This document shows positions 7,634-15,373 of a DNA stretch of 64,000 nt, in pieces (the stretch's first letter is position 1; each line of letters opens with the position of its first letter). The position numbers and the translations under genes are program-made. The stretch covers positions 829,501 to 893,500 of the forward strand of contig NC_013790.1 of assembly GCF_000024185.1 (NCBI RefSeq). Direction: 5' to 3'. Origin of the DNA: Methanobrevibacter ruminantium M1. Lineage in GTDB: Archaea > Methanobacteriota > Methanobacteria > Methanobacteriales > Methanobacteriaceae. The notes beneath the pieces were generated by a model that saw nothing but the letters and a program-made list of their open reading frames with translations, was not told the origin of the DNA and searched no databases.

Positions 7634-9124
7634 ATGGCTAATGAAAATGAATGGGGCAGCAATCTTGCATTTGTACTTGCAATGATTGGTTCTGCAGTTG
7701 GATTGGGAAATATCTGGAGATATCCATATGTGCTTTATTCAAATGGAGGCGGAGCCTTTTACATTCCTTATCTAATTGCAATTTTAGTTTTAGCCATTCC
7801 TCTCATCATTCTAGAATATGGGGTCGTCTATAACTATAAGTCCTCATTTACAAAGGCTATCGTAAAAATAAAGCCTAAATTGGAATTTTATGGTTGGATT
7901 CTTCCTGTTGTCACTTTTATTATGACAATTTACTATTCAACCATATTGGGCTGGGATGGAATCTATTTCATCCTAAGCTTCTTTAAGGGCTGGGGATCAG
8001 ATCCAAATACATTTTTAACAGTTTCCCTATTGCAGTCTGCAGATTCAATAAGTGGCATTTTAAACTTCATTCCAGTCATTGCCATTTCAATGATTTTCAT
8101 ATGGCTCATAATATGGTTCATTTCCCATAGGAACTTGGATGAAGGCTTAGGCCGTGTTGCCCGATACTTTGTTCCAATGCTTTTTGTTATAATGATAGTG
8201 ATTGTTGCTTTTTCATTGACCCTGCCTGGAGCATCCATTGGTCTTGCTGAGTTGTTTGATCCTGATTGGTCCCTTTTATACAATTATAGCATATGGATGG
8301 CTGCATTCGGTCAGATATTCTTCTCATTGAGCTTGGGAATGGGGGCTGGATTTACATTTGCAAGCTATACCAAAAGGGACATAGACTTGATTTCAAGTGG
8401 ATTATGTGTTGTTTTGGCTAATAGTCTTTTTGAAAACTTTGCAGCATTAGGGGTTTTCTCAATTCTAGGATATATGTCCCTTGAGTCTGGAGTTGCTGTT
8501 TCAAAGCTTGTATCACAAGGCACAACACTGATTTTTGTTGCATATCCTAAAGTGTTTAATATTTTAGGAGGTGTCGCTTTGATTTTAGGGCCACTATTCT
8601 TTTTTACAGTTTATGTTGCAGGAGTCACAAGCATATTGTCCTCCTTTGAAGTGCTTTCAATTTCCATTCAGGACAAGTTCGCTTTTTCAAGGAAAAAGGC
8701 TACAACCGCTTTATGCATTGTTGGAGGGCTGGCTTCAATGGTCTTTGCCACTTCAGCTGGAGGTTATTTGCTTAGCATTGCAGACATATTTGTAAATAAT
8801 ATTATGGTTTTGTTTTCAGTGATTGTTCAAACCATCCTTTTTGCATGGGTATTCAAGGCTGAAAGGCTGGTGGACTTTTTCAATGCTAAAAGCCGATTTT
8901 TAAAACTTGGAAGATGGTGGTTAATCCTTGTTAAATATATTTGCCCAATCCTTTTAACTGTAATCTGGATTGGAGAATTATATAATCTTATAAAAATGGG
9001 TTCAACTGAATTTGTAGTGATTTTAGGAGTATTGCTTGCAATATTATTGATATTTGCATTTATATTTACAATCAGGCCAGCAAAAACTGATGAATGGTTT
9101 AAAACCGAAGAGAGGATTAAGTAA
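7634..9124 (+). CDS. Sodium-dependent transporter, neurotransmitter:sodium symporter (SNF) family
   Basis: A 496-residue symporter with about 11-12 membrane helices. The N-terminus NEWGSNLAFVLAMIGSAVGLGNIWRYPYV is the family signature: the unwound first helix that binds sodium and the amino substrate (AVGLGNIWR). Later helices show ILEYGVVYNYKSS, ILGWDGIYFILSF, SIWMAAFGQIFFSLSLGMG (helix 6, substrate site) and LFENFAALGVFSI. Prokaryotic members (LeuT, TnaT, MhsT) import amino acids with sodium, so amino acid uptake is the likely role; the exact substrate cannot be told. The start is the first ATG before WGSN, with GGAATGATA upstream. Confidence 0.92.
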   Translation: MANENEWGSNLAFVLAMIGSAVGLGNIWRYPYVLYSNGGGAFYIPYLIAILVLAIPLIILEYGVVYNYKSSFTKAIVKIKPKLEFYGWILPVVTFIMTIYYSTILGWDGIYFILSFFKGWGSDPNTFLTVSLLQSADSISGILNFIPVIAISMIFIWLIIWFISHRNLDEGLGRVARYFVPMLFVIMIVIVAFSLTLPGASIGLAELFDPDWSLLYNYSIWMAAFGQIFFSLSLGMGAGFTFASYTKRDIDLISSGLCVVLANSLFENFAALGVFSILGYMSLESGVAVSKLVSQGTTLIFVAYPKVFNILGGVALILGPLFFFTVYVAGVTSILSSFEVLSISIQDKFAFSRKKATTALCIVGGLASMVFATSAGGYLLSIADIFVNNIMVLFSVIVQTILFAWVFKAERLVDFFNAKSRFLKLGRWWLILVKYICPILLTVIWIGELYNLIKMGSTEFVVILGVLLAILLIFAFIFTIRPAKTDEWFKTEERIK

Positions 9125-9172
9125 ATTGGGTTAATGTATTAAATTATTTATTTCTTAATTTTAATTATTTGT

Positions 9173-9320
9173 CTTCTTATTTTTTTATAATATTAATTCT
9201 AATTCTTTATCTTCTTATTTTTTTATAATATTAATTCTAATTCTTTATCTTCTTATTTTTTTATAATATTAATTCTAATTCTTTATCTTCTTATTTTTTT
9301 ATAATATTAATTCTAATTCT
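9173..9320. repeat. 38-bp tandem repeat, 3.9 copies
   Basis: Units start at 9173, 9211, 9249 and 9287. Each reads CTTCTTATTTTTTTATAATA followed by TTAATTCTAATTCTTTAT, and the copies are identical as far as I can see, the last being cut short. It fills most of the 308-base gap between the transporter and the methyltransferase; no gene is seen in this gap. Confidence 0.9.
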
Positions 9321-9432
9321 TATTCTCTATTTTAATCTATTCTATTGCTTATTTTTACTAAATCTGCTTTCTAAAGGCTTTAAACAAATCAAGTAGTAAT
9401 AATTATATATAAAAAATTATTAATTATTTAAT

Positions 9433-10050
9433 ATGGGTGAAGAAGAATTAATAGACCAATATATGAAACCTCATGGCGAGGAAGGAATTAAGATAATTGA
9501 AAGCATGAACGAAGAGCATCAAAATATCTCTGAATTTGCATTTGAATGTGTCAATCTCGGTGCATATGATGATATAATTGATATTGGCTGCGGGGGCGGC
9601 GTAAACATAGAAAAATTCCTAAATGTGACTAACGGACATGTGGATGGCCTTGATTACTCTGATGTGTCTGTTAGCGAATCAATCAAAAGAAATCAGACTT
9701 CAGTAGATGGTGGAAGATGCAATGTAATCCTAGGGGATGTTACTGACATGCCAATTGGGGATGAGTCCTACGATTTGGCTACAGCATTTTCTACAATCTT
9801 TTTCTGGCCTAATCTTGTTGAAACATTTAAGGAAGTTAAAAGAATCATAAAGCCAAATGGACAATTTATGATAGCCCAAGGAACCGATGGAACAAATCCC
9901 GAAGATCAGGAATGGATTGATACCATTGCTGGAATAAATGTCTATACTGCTAATGAGCTTGAAGAATATTTGCTTGATGCGGGATTTAAAAGAGTTGATG
10001 TATTTACCAAGGAAAATACTTATCTTTTAGTTGTTATTGGGAAAAAATAG
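9433..10050 (+). CDS. Class I SAM-dependent methyltransferase
   Basis: A 205-residue protein of the Methyltransf_11 type. Motif I is DIIDIGCGGGVN (about residues 47-58), the acidic residue after beta2 lies in VDGLDYSDVSV, motif II is NVILGDVTDMPI and motif III is KEVKRIIKPNGQFMIAQG. The substrate is unknown; small-molecule methylation is as likely as any. The leader is very short: TATA-like ATTATATATAAAAA ends about 20 bases before the ATG and there is no Shine-Dalgarno site, so the transcript is probably leaderless or nearly so. The next gene starts about 100 bases downstream in the same direction. Confidence 0.88.
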   Translation: MGEEELIDQYMKPHGEEGIKIIESMNEEHQNISEFAFECVNLGAYDDIIDIGCGGGVNIEKFLNVTNGHVDGLDYSDVSVSESIKRNQTSVDGGRCNVILGDVTDMPIGDESYDLATAFSTIFFWPNLVETFKEVKRIIKPNGQFMIAQGTDGTNPEDQEWIDTIAGINVYTANELEEYLLDAGFKRVDVFTKENTYLLVVIGKK

Positions 10051-10146
10051 TTGTAATTAATATTGAAATAATGGATAATTTATTAGGTTTGTTTCATAGT
10101 TAGTTTTAATTAATTAATTGCACATATTAATTAAATAGGGGATAAA

Positions 10147-10644
10147 ATGGATTTCAATAAGGAAAAATTCAAGATGGTCTTGCAGTACATCATTTACAAA
10201 TGCGGAATTAAAAATACTGTTGGAAGGACAGTTCTTCATAAATTGCTATATTTTTCAGACTTTAATTATTTTGAGCTTTATAATAAGTCTTTAACCAATG
10301 AATGCTATAGAAAATTAGCTAGAGGTCCTGTGCCAGTTCATTTTGAATCTGTTGTTGAGGAATTGATTGATGAAAAGAAGATCTCTTTAAAGAACAGGAG
10401 ATTGCCTTGCGGCAAGCTTATGAACAGGTATTTCTCATTGGAAAAGCCTGAGATAGACTTAAAAGAAGATGAATTAGCTGTCATTGATGAAGTCATTAAG
10501 GATTTAAGCCATATGAATGGAAAGATGATTGGAGAATACTCTCTTAAGGATATGCCTGTAAAGCAGGCTCATGATAATGGGAGTATTGACTATAATCTTG
10601 TTTTTAGCCGCAGTTTACAATATTCAAAGAGAACTGACGATTAG
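10147..10644 (+). CDS. Panacea (DUF4065/SocA-like) domain protein
   Basis: A 165-residue protein with the Panacea signature: TVLHKLLYFSDFNYFELYNK followed by NECYRKLARGPVPVHF, then a variable C-terminal half with the YSLKDMPVKQAHDNG segment that resembles the family's ending. Panacea domains act as antitoxins for many unrelated toxins and also occur as prophage and SocA-type adaptor proteins. No obvious toxin gene is adjacent: upstream is a methyltransferase, downstream a convergent unknown membrane protein. AGGGGATAAA precedes the ATG. The family call is good; an antitoxin role here is only a possibility. Confidence 0.8.
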   Translation: MDFNKEKFKMVLQYIIYKCGIKNTVGRTVLHKLLYFSDFNYFELYNKSLTNECYRKLARGPVPVHFESVVEELIDEKKISLKNRRLPCGKLMNRYFSLEKPEIDLKEDELAVIDEVIKDLSHMNGKMIGEYSLKDMPVKQAHDNGSIDYNLVFSRSLQYSKRTDD

Positions 10645-10739
10645 TTAAATAAATCCTTTAATTCCTATCTATTCATTTTATCTGATTTTAAAGGAACAGG
10701 TCTATTTTTATTTTTGTTAATTTTTTATTTTTTTTTTAT

Positions 10740-11096
10740 TTACCCTCCTTTAAAAACTCCCCAAAGAATTGCTATTGCAAAGATTATTATCAATGGGCCT
10801 AAAACACTCATATAACATTTTAAATCATCCCATTTGCTGGACTGTCTTTTATTTGAACTGGACCCTGATGATGAATTGGACCCTGATAAGTAATGATGTT
10901 CTTTAGGAGGATGTCTTAAATTATAAAAGTCCCTATAATCTCCTTCTCTTTGATTGAATCCGAAATATTCCCAATCTCGCTCATCGATATAGTCTGCTCC
11001 AACTTCTTCTAAAGCTTTTTCATAACTGTATCCCTCTTCTTTAACTAGTTTAATGAATCTTCTAACTTGAGGGTCTTCTTTTGGTATGTCTAACAT
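10740..11096 (-). CDS. Hypothetical protein with serine-rich linker and C-terminal membrane segment
   Basis: A 118-residue protein I do not recognise. The first 60 residues are charged and aromatic (DPQVRRFIKLVKEEGYSY, DERDWEYFGFNQREGDYRDF), a low-complexity SGSNSSSGSSSNKRQSS linker follows near residues 71-87, and MSVLGPLIIIFAIAILWGVF makes one transmembrane segment ending KGG. GGAGATTTA precedes the ATG. The layout suggests a cytosolic N-domain tethered to the membrane. It is convergent with the Panacea gene. Confidence 0.6.
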   Translation of the reverse strand: MLDIPKEDPQVRRFIKLVKEEGYSYEKALEEVGADYIDERDWEYFGFNQREGDYRDFYNLRHPPKEHHYLSGSNSSSGSSSNKRQSSKWDDLKCYMSVLGPLIIIFAIAILWGVFKGG

Positions 11097-11438
11097 TTAA
11101 ATCTCCTATTTTTAGTTCTTATTTTAATTATCTTATTGATTCTGCTTATATAATTAGTTATTTTTTCTTTTATACTTCATTAATCCTATTCTTTATTTAA
11201 TTATATGATAATTTATTTTTAGGATTTATAAGTGAAATAAATATTTTGTTTTAATCAAGGTTTTATCAAGGTTTTATCATTCCTTTTGTAAAAGGATTTT
11301 CAAATTTTAAGATTTAAAAAAAATTTAGAAAAACATAAAACCAATAAAGTAAATATAAAAATTAACGAATTAACTAAATTGGTTCTTTTTTTATATTGCG
11401 CAATTAGTTTAATTCTTAAAAATTTATTAGGTGATCTT
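11097..11438. other. AT-rich divergent spacer
   Basis: No gene is seen. It separates the minus-strand gene at 10740 from the secreted protein at 11439, so it holds both promoters. A short direct repeat AAGGTTTTATC occurs twice near 11258-11280. Confidence 0.5.
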
Positions 11439-11924
11439 ATGGATTCTAAAAAAATATTAGTTATTTTAGGTTTAACTGTTTTAGCTATTTTTTTAGCTAG
11501 TTCAGTTAGTGCTGGTGACTTGATTTCTACTGGGGGTTATAATCCAGATTCACTTATTATACTTGAAGGAGCCGATTTTAACATTCCAGATGGATTTGAA
11601 AGAATTGAGGATAAATCCATTGCAAATCAGACAAGAAATTCAGGAGTCTTTTCATCCATTTTAAATAGGGAAGTTTATGGGAATCCTAAAGGTGAGGAGA
11701 TAGTAATTTCTGTTGTGGATTTTGATAATTTTGATGCAAATCTGCCAATTCTTAGCATGATTTGCAAAGGCTGCCAAAAGAAGGAATTGCTTGGCTATCC
11801 AGGTTTTATTGGCTCTGATGGAAACTCCACTAAGTTTTCTTATGTATTTGATAATAAGGTGGTGTCTATATCCGCTCCAAATGAGGATTTGATTAATCAG
11901 GTTCTAGTGGTTGAGGATGCATAG
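11439..11924 (+). CDS. Secreted hypothetical protein
   Basis: A 161-residue protein with an N-terminal signal peptide: MDSKKILVILGLTVLAIFLA then SSVSA followed by GDLIS, which fits signal peptidase I cleavage after ASA-type residues. The start at 11439 is preferred over the upstream frame because AGGTGATCTT precedes it and the signal peptide then starts correctly. The mature part (FNIPDGFERIED, a single C-x-x-C motif CKGC, and SAPNEDLINQVLVVEDA) resembles small extracytoplasmic proteins found in several copies in Methanobrevibacter genomes; function unknown. Confidence 0.7.
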   Translation: MDSKKILVILGLTVLAIFLASSVSAGDLISTGGYNPDSLIILEGADFNIPDGFERIEDKSIANQTRNSGVFSSILNREVYGNPKGEEIVISVVDFDNFDANLPILSMICKGCQKKELLGYPGFIGSDGNSTKFSYVFDNKVVSISAPNEDLINQVLVVEDA

Positions 11925-12294
11925 TTAATTTGGTTTTTTTATTTTTTAATTCATTTTATATATTTTTAAAATTTTAAACTATTTTTTTTATTCTACTTAG
12001 ATTATATCATGTGTATTTCATTTATTAATTTTATCAAATTTTCATACATCTATTAAAATATTCATTTCTGGTTTAATTAAACAATTGTTTTGATGATTGA
12101 TGGTATAAATAATTATGGCTAAAATTAATTATTCTTATAGTAAAAAGTATTGCATAATTGTTTTCATTATGATGTTTTTTATGAAAAGAAATTATTCCAA
12201 AAAGAATTATAAAATAGGAAAAACAGATATTTTATAATGTAATTCCTGAAAAAGGATTAAGAATATTTTTTAAATAATCTAGGAGGGTGGGAAT
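11925..12294. other. Spacer upstream of the DUF3795 gene
   Basis: A TATA-like GGTATAAATAA near 12103 could start a transcript about 165 bases before the next gene. A 40-codon ATG frame at 12115-12237 exists but begins inside that promoter and has no ribosome binding site, so I do not call it. Confidence 0.4.
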
Positions 12295-12633
12295 ATGAAA
12301 GACCTTATTGGATTTTGTGGTTTGGATTGTGAGCTATGTCAAGCTTATATTGCAACAATTAATGATGATGATGAACTCCGTGAGGAAGTTGCTAAGCACT
12401 GGAGTGAGCTCAATAATGTTGAAATCAGTCCTGAAATGATTAATTGTATGGGATGTAGAGTTGAAGGGGTAAAGACTCCATTTTGTGATTTTATGTGTCC
12501 TATACGCCAATGTGCTTTGGAGAATAATTATGATACCTGTGCAGACTGTGATAAAATGGAGGGCTGTGAAAAACTAGTGATGATCTTTGAAAACAATGAT
12601 AATGCTTATAAAAATTTAAAACATCATTATTAG
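12295..12633 (+). CDS. DUF3795 cysteine-rich protein
   Basis: A 112-residue cysteine-rich protein. The opening LIGFCGLDCELCQAYIAT is the DUF3795 signature; further cysteines lie in INCMGCRVEG, PFCDFMCPIRQCAL, DTCADCDKMEGCEKL. The spacing suggests two metal sites, zinc or Fe-S, but the metal is not known for the family. GGAGGGTGGGAAT precedes the ATG. It stands alone between AT-rich gaps. Function unknown beyond the family assignment. Confidence 0.85.
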   Translation: MKDLIGFCGLDCELCQAYIATINDDDELREEVAKHWSELNNVEISPEMINCMGCRVEGVKTPFCDFMCPIRQCALENNYDTCADCDKMEGCEKLVMIFENNDNAYKNLKHHY

Positions 12634-12651
12634 CTAATTTATTATCAAATT

Positions 12652-12736
12652 GGTATTATTTTCAAATAAGTTTTTATTTAAGAGGTATTATTTTCAAATA
12701 ACTTTTTATTCAAAGGAGTATTATTTTCAAATAATT
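12652..12736. repeat. 32-33 bp tandem repeat, about 2.7 copies
   Basis: GGTATTATTTTCAAATAA followed by a T-rich tail occurs from 12652, 12684 and (as GAGTATTATTTTCAAATAA) 12716. The copies differ at a few positions. It lies in the gap after the DUF3795 gene. Confidence 0.75.
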
Positions 12737-12831
12737 ATTTTTTTTTTTTATTAAAATGGATTTTTTAAATAAGTATTTTTATTAATCACTAAATCAAAAT
12801 AACTATTATTAGAATTATTAAGGGGTTTTTA

Positions 12832-13380
12832 ATGTCTAGGAGATTTGCAGTTATCGACACTGAAACAAATTGGAATGATGAAGTAATGTCTATCGGTGTT
12901 TTAATCGCCAGATGCAAGAATTTTAAAAGAACAGACTCTCGCCATTACATATTGCCTAAGGCAGAGGCAGTAGGGGGCATGTATTCAAAATCAATGAGAG
13001 TTACAAGTCATGAGATTCTGACAAAGCATAGGAATGATGCCATTGACGATTTAAGGTATTTGCTTGATTCCAATGGTGTTGATGATTTGTTTGCATATAA
13101 TGCTTCTTTTGATAATCGTCATTTGCCTGAGCTTTCTGACTTTTGTTGGCGTGATATAATGAAGGTTGCAGCTTATAAACAGCATAATCCATCCATTCCA
13201 AATCATATGCCCTGCTTCAAGACTGGAAGATTGAGAAGAGGTTATGGAGTTGAGCCAATGCTTCAGATTTTGGGAATTGAGGACTACTGTGAAAGCCATA
13301 ATGCGATTATTGATGCTAGAGACGAGCTGAAGATCATGGAGCTTTTAGGATATGATATAGATTTCTATCCTGAAATCTGA
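12832..13380 (+). CDS. DEDDh 3'-5' exonuclease (DnaQ/RNase T-like)
   Basis: A 182-residue exonuclease fold. Exo I is FAVIDTETNW (D and E ligands), Exo II is FAYNASFDNRHL (D), and Exo III is ESHNAIIDARDE with the catalytic H and final D five residues apart, so all four acidic residues and the histidine of a DEDDh enzyme are present. It would remove nucleotides from 3' ends using two metal ions; DNA or RNA substrate is not resolved. The protein is a single domain, so it is not a polymerase subunit by itself. The start is the first ATG, with AAGGGG upstream. Confidence 0.85.
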   Translation: MSRRFAVIDTETNWNDEVMSIGVLIARCKNFKRTDSRHYILPKAEAVGGMYSKSMRVTSHEILTKHRNDAIDDLRYLLDSNGVDDLFAYNASFDNRHLPELSDFCWRDIMKVAAYKQHNPSIPNHMPCFKTGRLRRGYGVEPMLQILGIEDYCESHNAIIDARDELKIMELLGYDIDFYPEI

Positions 13381-13518
13381 TTGATTATTTTATAGTCTTT
13401 TTTTTATTGTCTAAATTTCTTTTGATGGGTAAATTGATTCTTTTTCTTTTTAAGTAAAAATAGTTGTTTTTTTTTTTAAAAAAGATGGTTAAATATTCAA
13501 TTGAAAAAAAAGAGAATT

Positions 13519-13540
13519 GATTCCATTTTTTAATGGAATC
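13519..13540. terminator. Bidirectional terminator hairpin
   Basis: GATTCCATT (13519-13527), loop TTTT, AATGGAATC (13532-13540). T-rich sequence follows on the plus strand (TTTGAATTTTTATTTTTT) and, read on the minus strand, AATTCTCTTTTTTTT. It sits between two convergent genes. Confidence 0.7.
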
Positions 13541-13614
13541 TTTGAATTTTTATTTTTTATATCTTATTTTGATTTTAAGGATTTTCCTTCTTCTTTGCTG
13601 CTTTTAATTTAGAA

Positions 13615-14280
13615 CTATCCATAAAGGCTTATCACAGTTCCAATGGTGTATCTGGCACTGTCCTTTTCTTTAGATTTTTTGATTTGGAATTGATTTATAT
13701 TATTCAAAAGAGTATCTTCAAAAGAAACAGTCTCGTATTCTTCAATCAATTCATCAAACATCTCCCCACGTCTCATCAAATCAGATTTCATGAGCATTAA
13801 AGTGTCCTTATCTGCCCATTCTTTATGTTTTTCAATATTGCTAAGAATGGTTTCAAGCAATTGGCATGCAATTCTTCTAAGTTTTCTAGCGTTTTCACAA
13901 TCTTCGGAATCATCACAAGACCAAATGGAATGCATTAAAAAATTAAGTTCATTTTGGGTGTTTTCTTCTTTTCTATTAATCAGATAAGCTTTGTAGAATG
14001 GCTTTGAACGTTCTGATTTAAATTCGATTCCCTCACAGCTTTGATACTCTTCTGACTCAAGATATTCTCTTTTGATTTTAGGTTCTCTTGAGAAGTCAAA
14101 TTCAGCATATCCGCAATTAGGGCATTCGTTTATGGAAATGTACATTGTGCTTCTTTGCATTTCAGCAGGTCTTAAATCCAAATCTGCATAGCCCATGGTG
14201 TTAGTGCTCATGATCACAGTCATATTGAACTCCTCTTTACAGACGGGGCATTTGATTGGTATTTCATTTATAGTGGTCAA
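13615..14280 (-). CDS. DUF2225-like zinc-ribbon protein
   Basis: A 221-residue protein. Two CxxC knuckles, IKCPVCKEEF near the N-terminus and NECPNCGYAEFDF around residue 53, form a probable zinc ribbon as in DUF2225/CpXC-type proteins. The remainder is helical (RKLRRIACQLLETILSNIEK, LMLMKSDLMRRGEMFDELIEEY), like the TPR-type tail of DUF2225. The start is a TTG at 14280, supported by AAGGAGAG seven bases upstream. Function unknown; cytosolic. Confidence 0.65.
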   Translation of the reverse strand: MTTINEIPIKCPVCKEEFNMTVIMSTNTMGYADLDLRPAEMQRSTMYISINECPNCGYAEFDFSREPKIKREYLESEEYQSCEGIEFKSERSKPFYKAYLINRKEENTQNELNFLMHSIWSCDDSEDCENARKLRRIACQLLETILSNIEKHKEWADKDTLMLMKSDLMRRGEMFDELIEEYETVSFEDTLLNNINQFQIKKSKEKDSARYTIGTVISLYG

Positions 14281-14412
14281 TTTATCTCTCCTTTAAGTGG
14301 TTTTTAAATATGTACCTTGATTATAGACATGCTTGCTTATAAAGTTTTCTTAATTTGATTTTTTATTATAATTAAATTAAGTTTTTATGATTTTTATGGA
14401 TTAAATTTATAT

Positions 14413-14592
14413 GGTGTGGCTTTTATTTTTTTGGGCATTATATGTAGTGGTTTTTAACTATTTTGGCTATTATAGGTGTGGCTTTTATTTTTTTGGGCAT
14501 TATATGTTGTGGTTTTTAACTATTTTGGCTATTATAGGTGTGGCTTTTATTTTTTTGGGCATTATATGTTGTGGCTTTTAACTATTTGATAC
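14413..14592. repeat. 62-bp tandem repeat, 2.9 copies
   Basis: Units start at 14413, 14475 and 14537 and begin GGTGTGGCTTTTATTTTTTT. The copies are nearly identical (one A/T and one T/C difference). The array ends about 25 bases before the TATA box of the TetR gene, in a gap of 369 bases with no gene. Confidence 0.9.
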
Positions 14593-14612
14593 AATAATTT
14601 TATATACTAGGA

Positions 14613-14642
14613 CTTATAAAATATACCTAACGAACGGTAGGT
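14613..14642 (+). promoter_or_regulatory. TATA box and TetR-type operator
   Basis: CTTATAAAA (14613-14621) is a TATA box. The 18-bp imperfect palindrome ACCTAACGAACGGTAGGT (14625-14642) follows at once, matching its own reverse complement at 14 of 18 positions with identical outer ACCTA/TAGGT arms. It overlaps the expected transcription start and abuts the AGGTAGGT ribosome site of the TetR gene at 14650, so self-repression is likely. Confidence 0.7.
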
Positions 14643-14649
14643 AGGTAAC

Positions 14650-15276
14650 ATGAACACTAAGGAAAAGATATTTGATGTGTCTTTAGATCTGTTTTCAAAA
14701 AGAGGATACGACTCTGTCTCACTTAGAGAAATTGCAGAAGAGGTGGGAATTAAAAAAAGCTCAATATATAGTCATTATTCCTCTAAAGAAGCAATATTAA
14801 TGGATATATTTGAATATTTTACAGATCTTTTCGAATATGATGATTTAATCAACAGTAAAGAGCTTGTCTTAAGCGAAGATAATGATGTATTGATTGAAAA
14901 CCCTGAATTGTTTTATCATATGGGCTCTGAAGCCATAAGGGGGATGTTTAAAGAGGAAAGAAACCTTAAGATTTGGAAGCTGATTTTTATACAAATGCAT
15001 TATAATGAAAAGATAAGGAATTTCTTCCAAAAGGAAATGCTTCTTAAGCCATTGATATTTTGGGAGAACTTTTTTGCTATTCTAAAAGAAAAAGGGATAA
15101 TTCGTGCAGATTCCAATCCGCAGTTACTTGCTAAGGAGTATTATAGCTTTCCAATCTTTTTGCTTTTAGAAATCTGTGCAAAGTATGATGACATTCCAGA
15201 GAGCTGTTTGGATGACTTCTTTAAGCAAGCTGAAGAGCATGCAAGGTTTCTTTTGGATTGTGTGAAGGTGAAATAA
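14650..15276 (+). CDS. TetR/AcrR family transcriptional regulator
   Basis: A 208-residue repressor. Residues about 1-48 are the TetR DNA-binding domain: KEKIFDVSLDLFSKRGYDSV, SLREIAEEVGIKKSSIYSHY and SSKEAILMDIFEYF, with the helix-turn-helix in the centre. The helical C-terminal ligand domain is typical in size, and its ligand is unknown. A palindromic operator directly upstream argues for autoregulation. The stop codon overlaps the ATG of a 16-codon ORF (TAATG), which links it to the radical SAM gene 87 bases downstream, so the repressor probably controls that enzyme as well. Confidence 0.92.
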   Translation: MNTKEKIFDVSLDLFSKRGYDSVSLREIAEEVGIKKSSIYSHYSSKEAILMDIFEYFTDLFEYDDLINSKELVLSEDNDVLIENPELFYHMGSEAIRGMFKEERNLKIWKLIFIQMHYNEKIRNFFQKEMLLKPLIFWENFFAILKEKGIIRADSNPQLLAKEYYSFPIFLLLEICAKYDDIPESCLDDFFKQAEEHARFLLDCVKVK

Positions 15277-15326
15277 TGTCTAATAAATTTATAATGAAAT
15301 TGATATGTTCTCTCGAGGTGAAATAA
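15276..15326 (+). CDS. 16-residue TAATG-coupled small ORF
   Basis: The ATG overlaps the TetR stop (TAATG) and GAAGGTGAAATA lies just upstream. It encodes MSNKFIMKLICSLEVK and its own stop again overlaps the next ATG. Its last 13 bases, AGGTGAAATAATG, repeat those at the end of tetR. It may be a true peptide, a coupling device, or the trace of a small duplication of the tetR 3' end. Confidence 0.35.
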   Translation: MSNKFIMKLICSLEVK

Positions 15327-15373
15327 TGGAGGGCATTTTTAAAATAATTTGGAGGGAAGTTTATGGATTCTAA
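15326..15373 (+). CDS. 15-residue small ORF overlapping the radical SAM start
   Basis: Encodes MEGIFKIIWREVYGF. CGAGGTGAAATA precedes the ATG at ideal spacing and the ATG overlaps the stop of the preceding ORF. Its 3' end carries the GGAGGG site of the radical SAM gene and runs eleven bases into that gene in another frame, so translation of the two is likely coupled. Confidence 0.4.
   Translation: MEGIFKIIWREVYGF

Noticed and set aside
12115-12237. 40-codon ATG frame with lysine and tyrosine
   Set aside because: The ATG lies ten bases from a TATA box, so it would be upstream of the transcript start.
14413-14592. Repeat array as a CRISPR candidate
   Set aside because: Units of 62 bp are directly adjacent without unique spacers; the same applies to the other tandem arrays. 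No cas genes are present.
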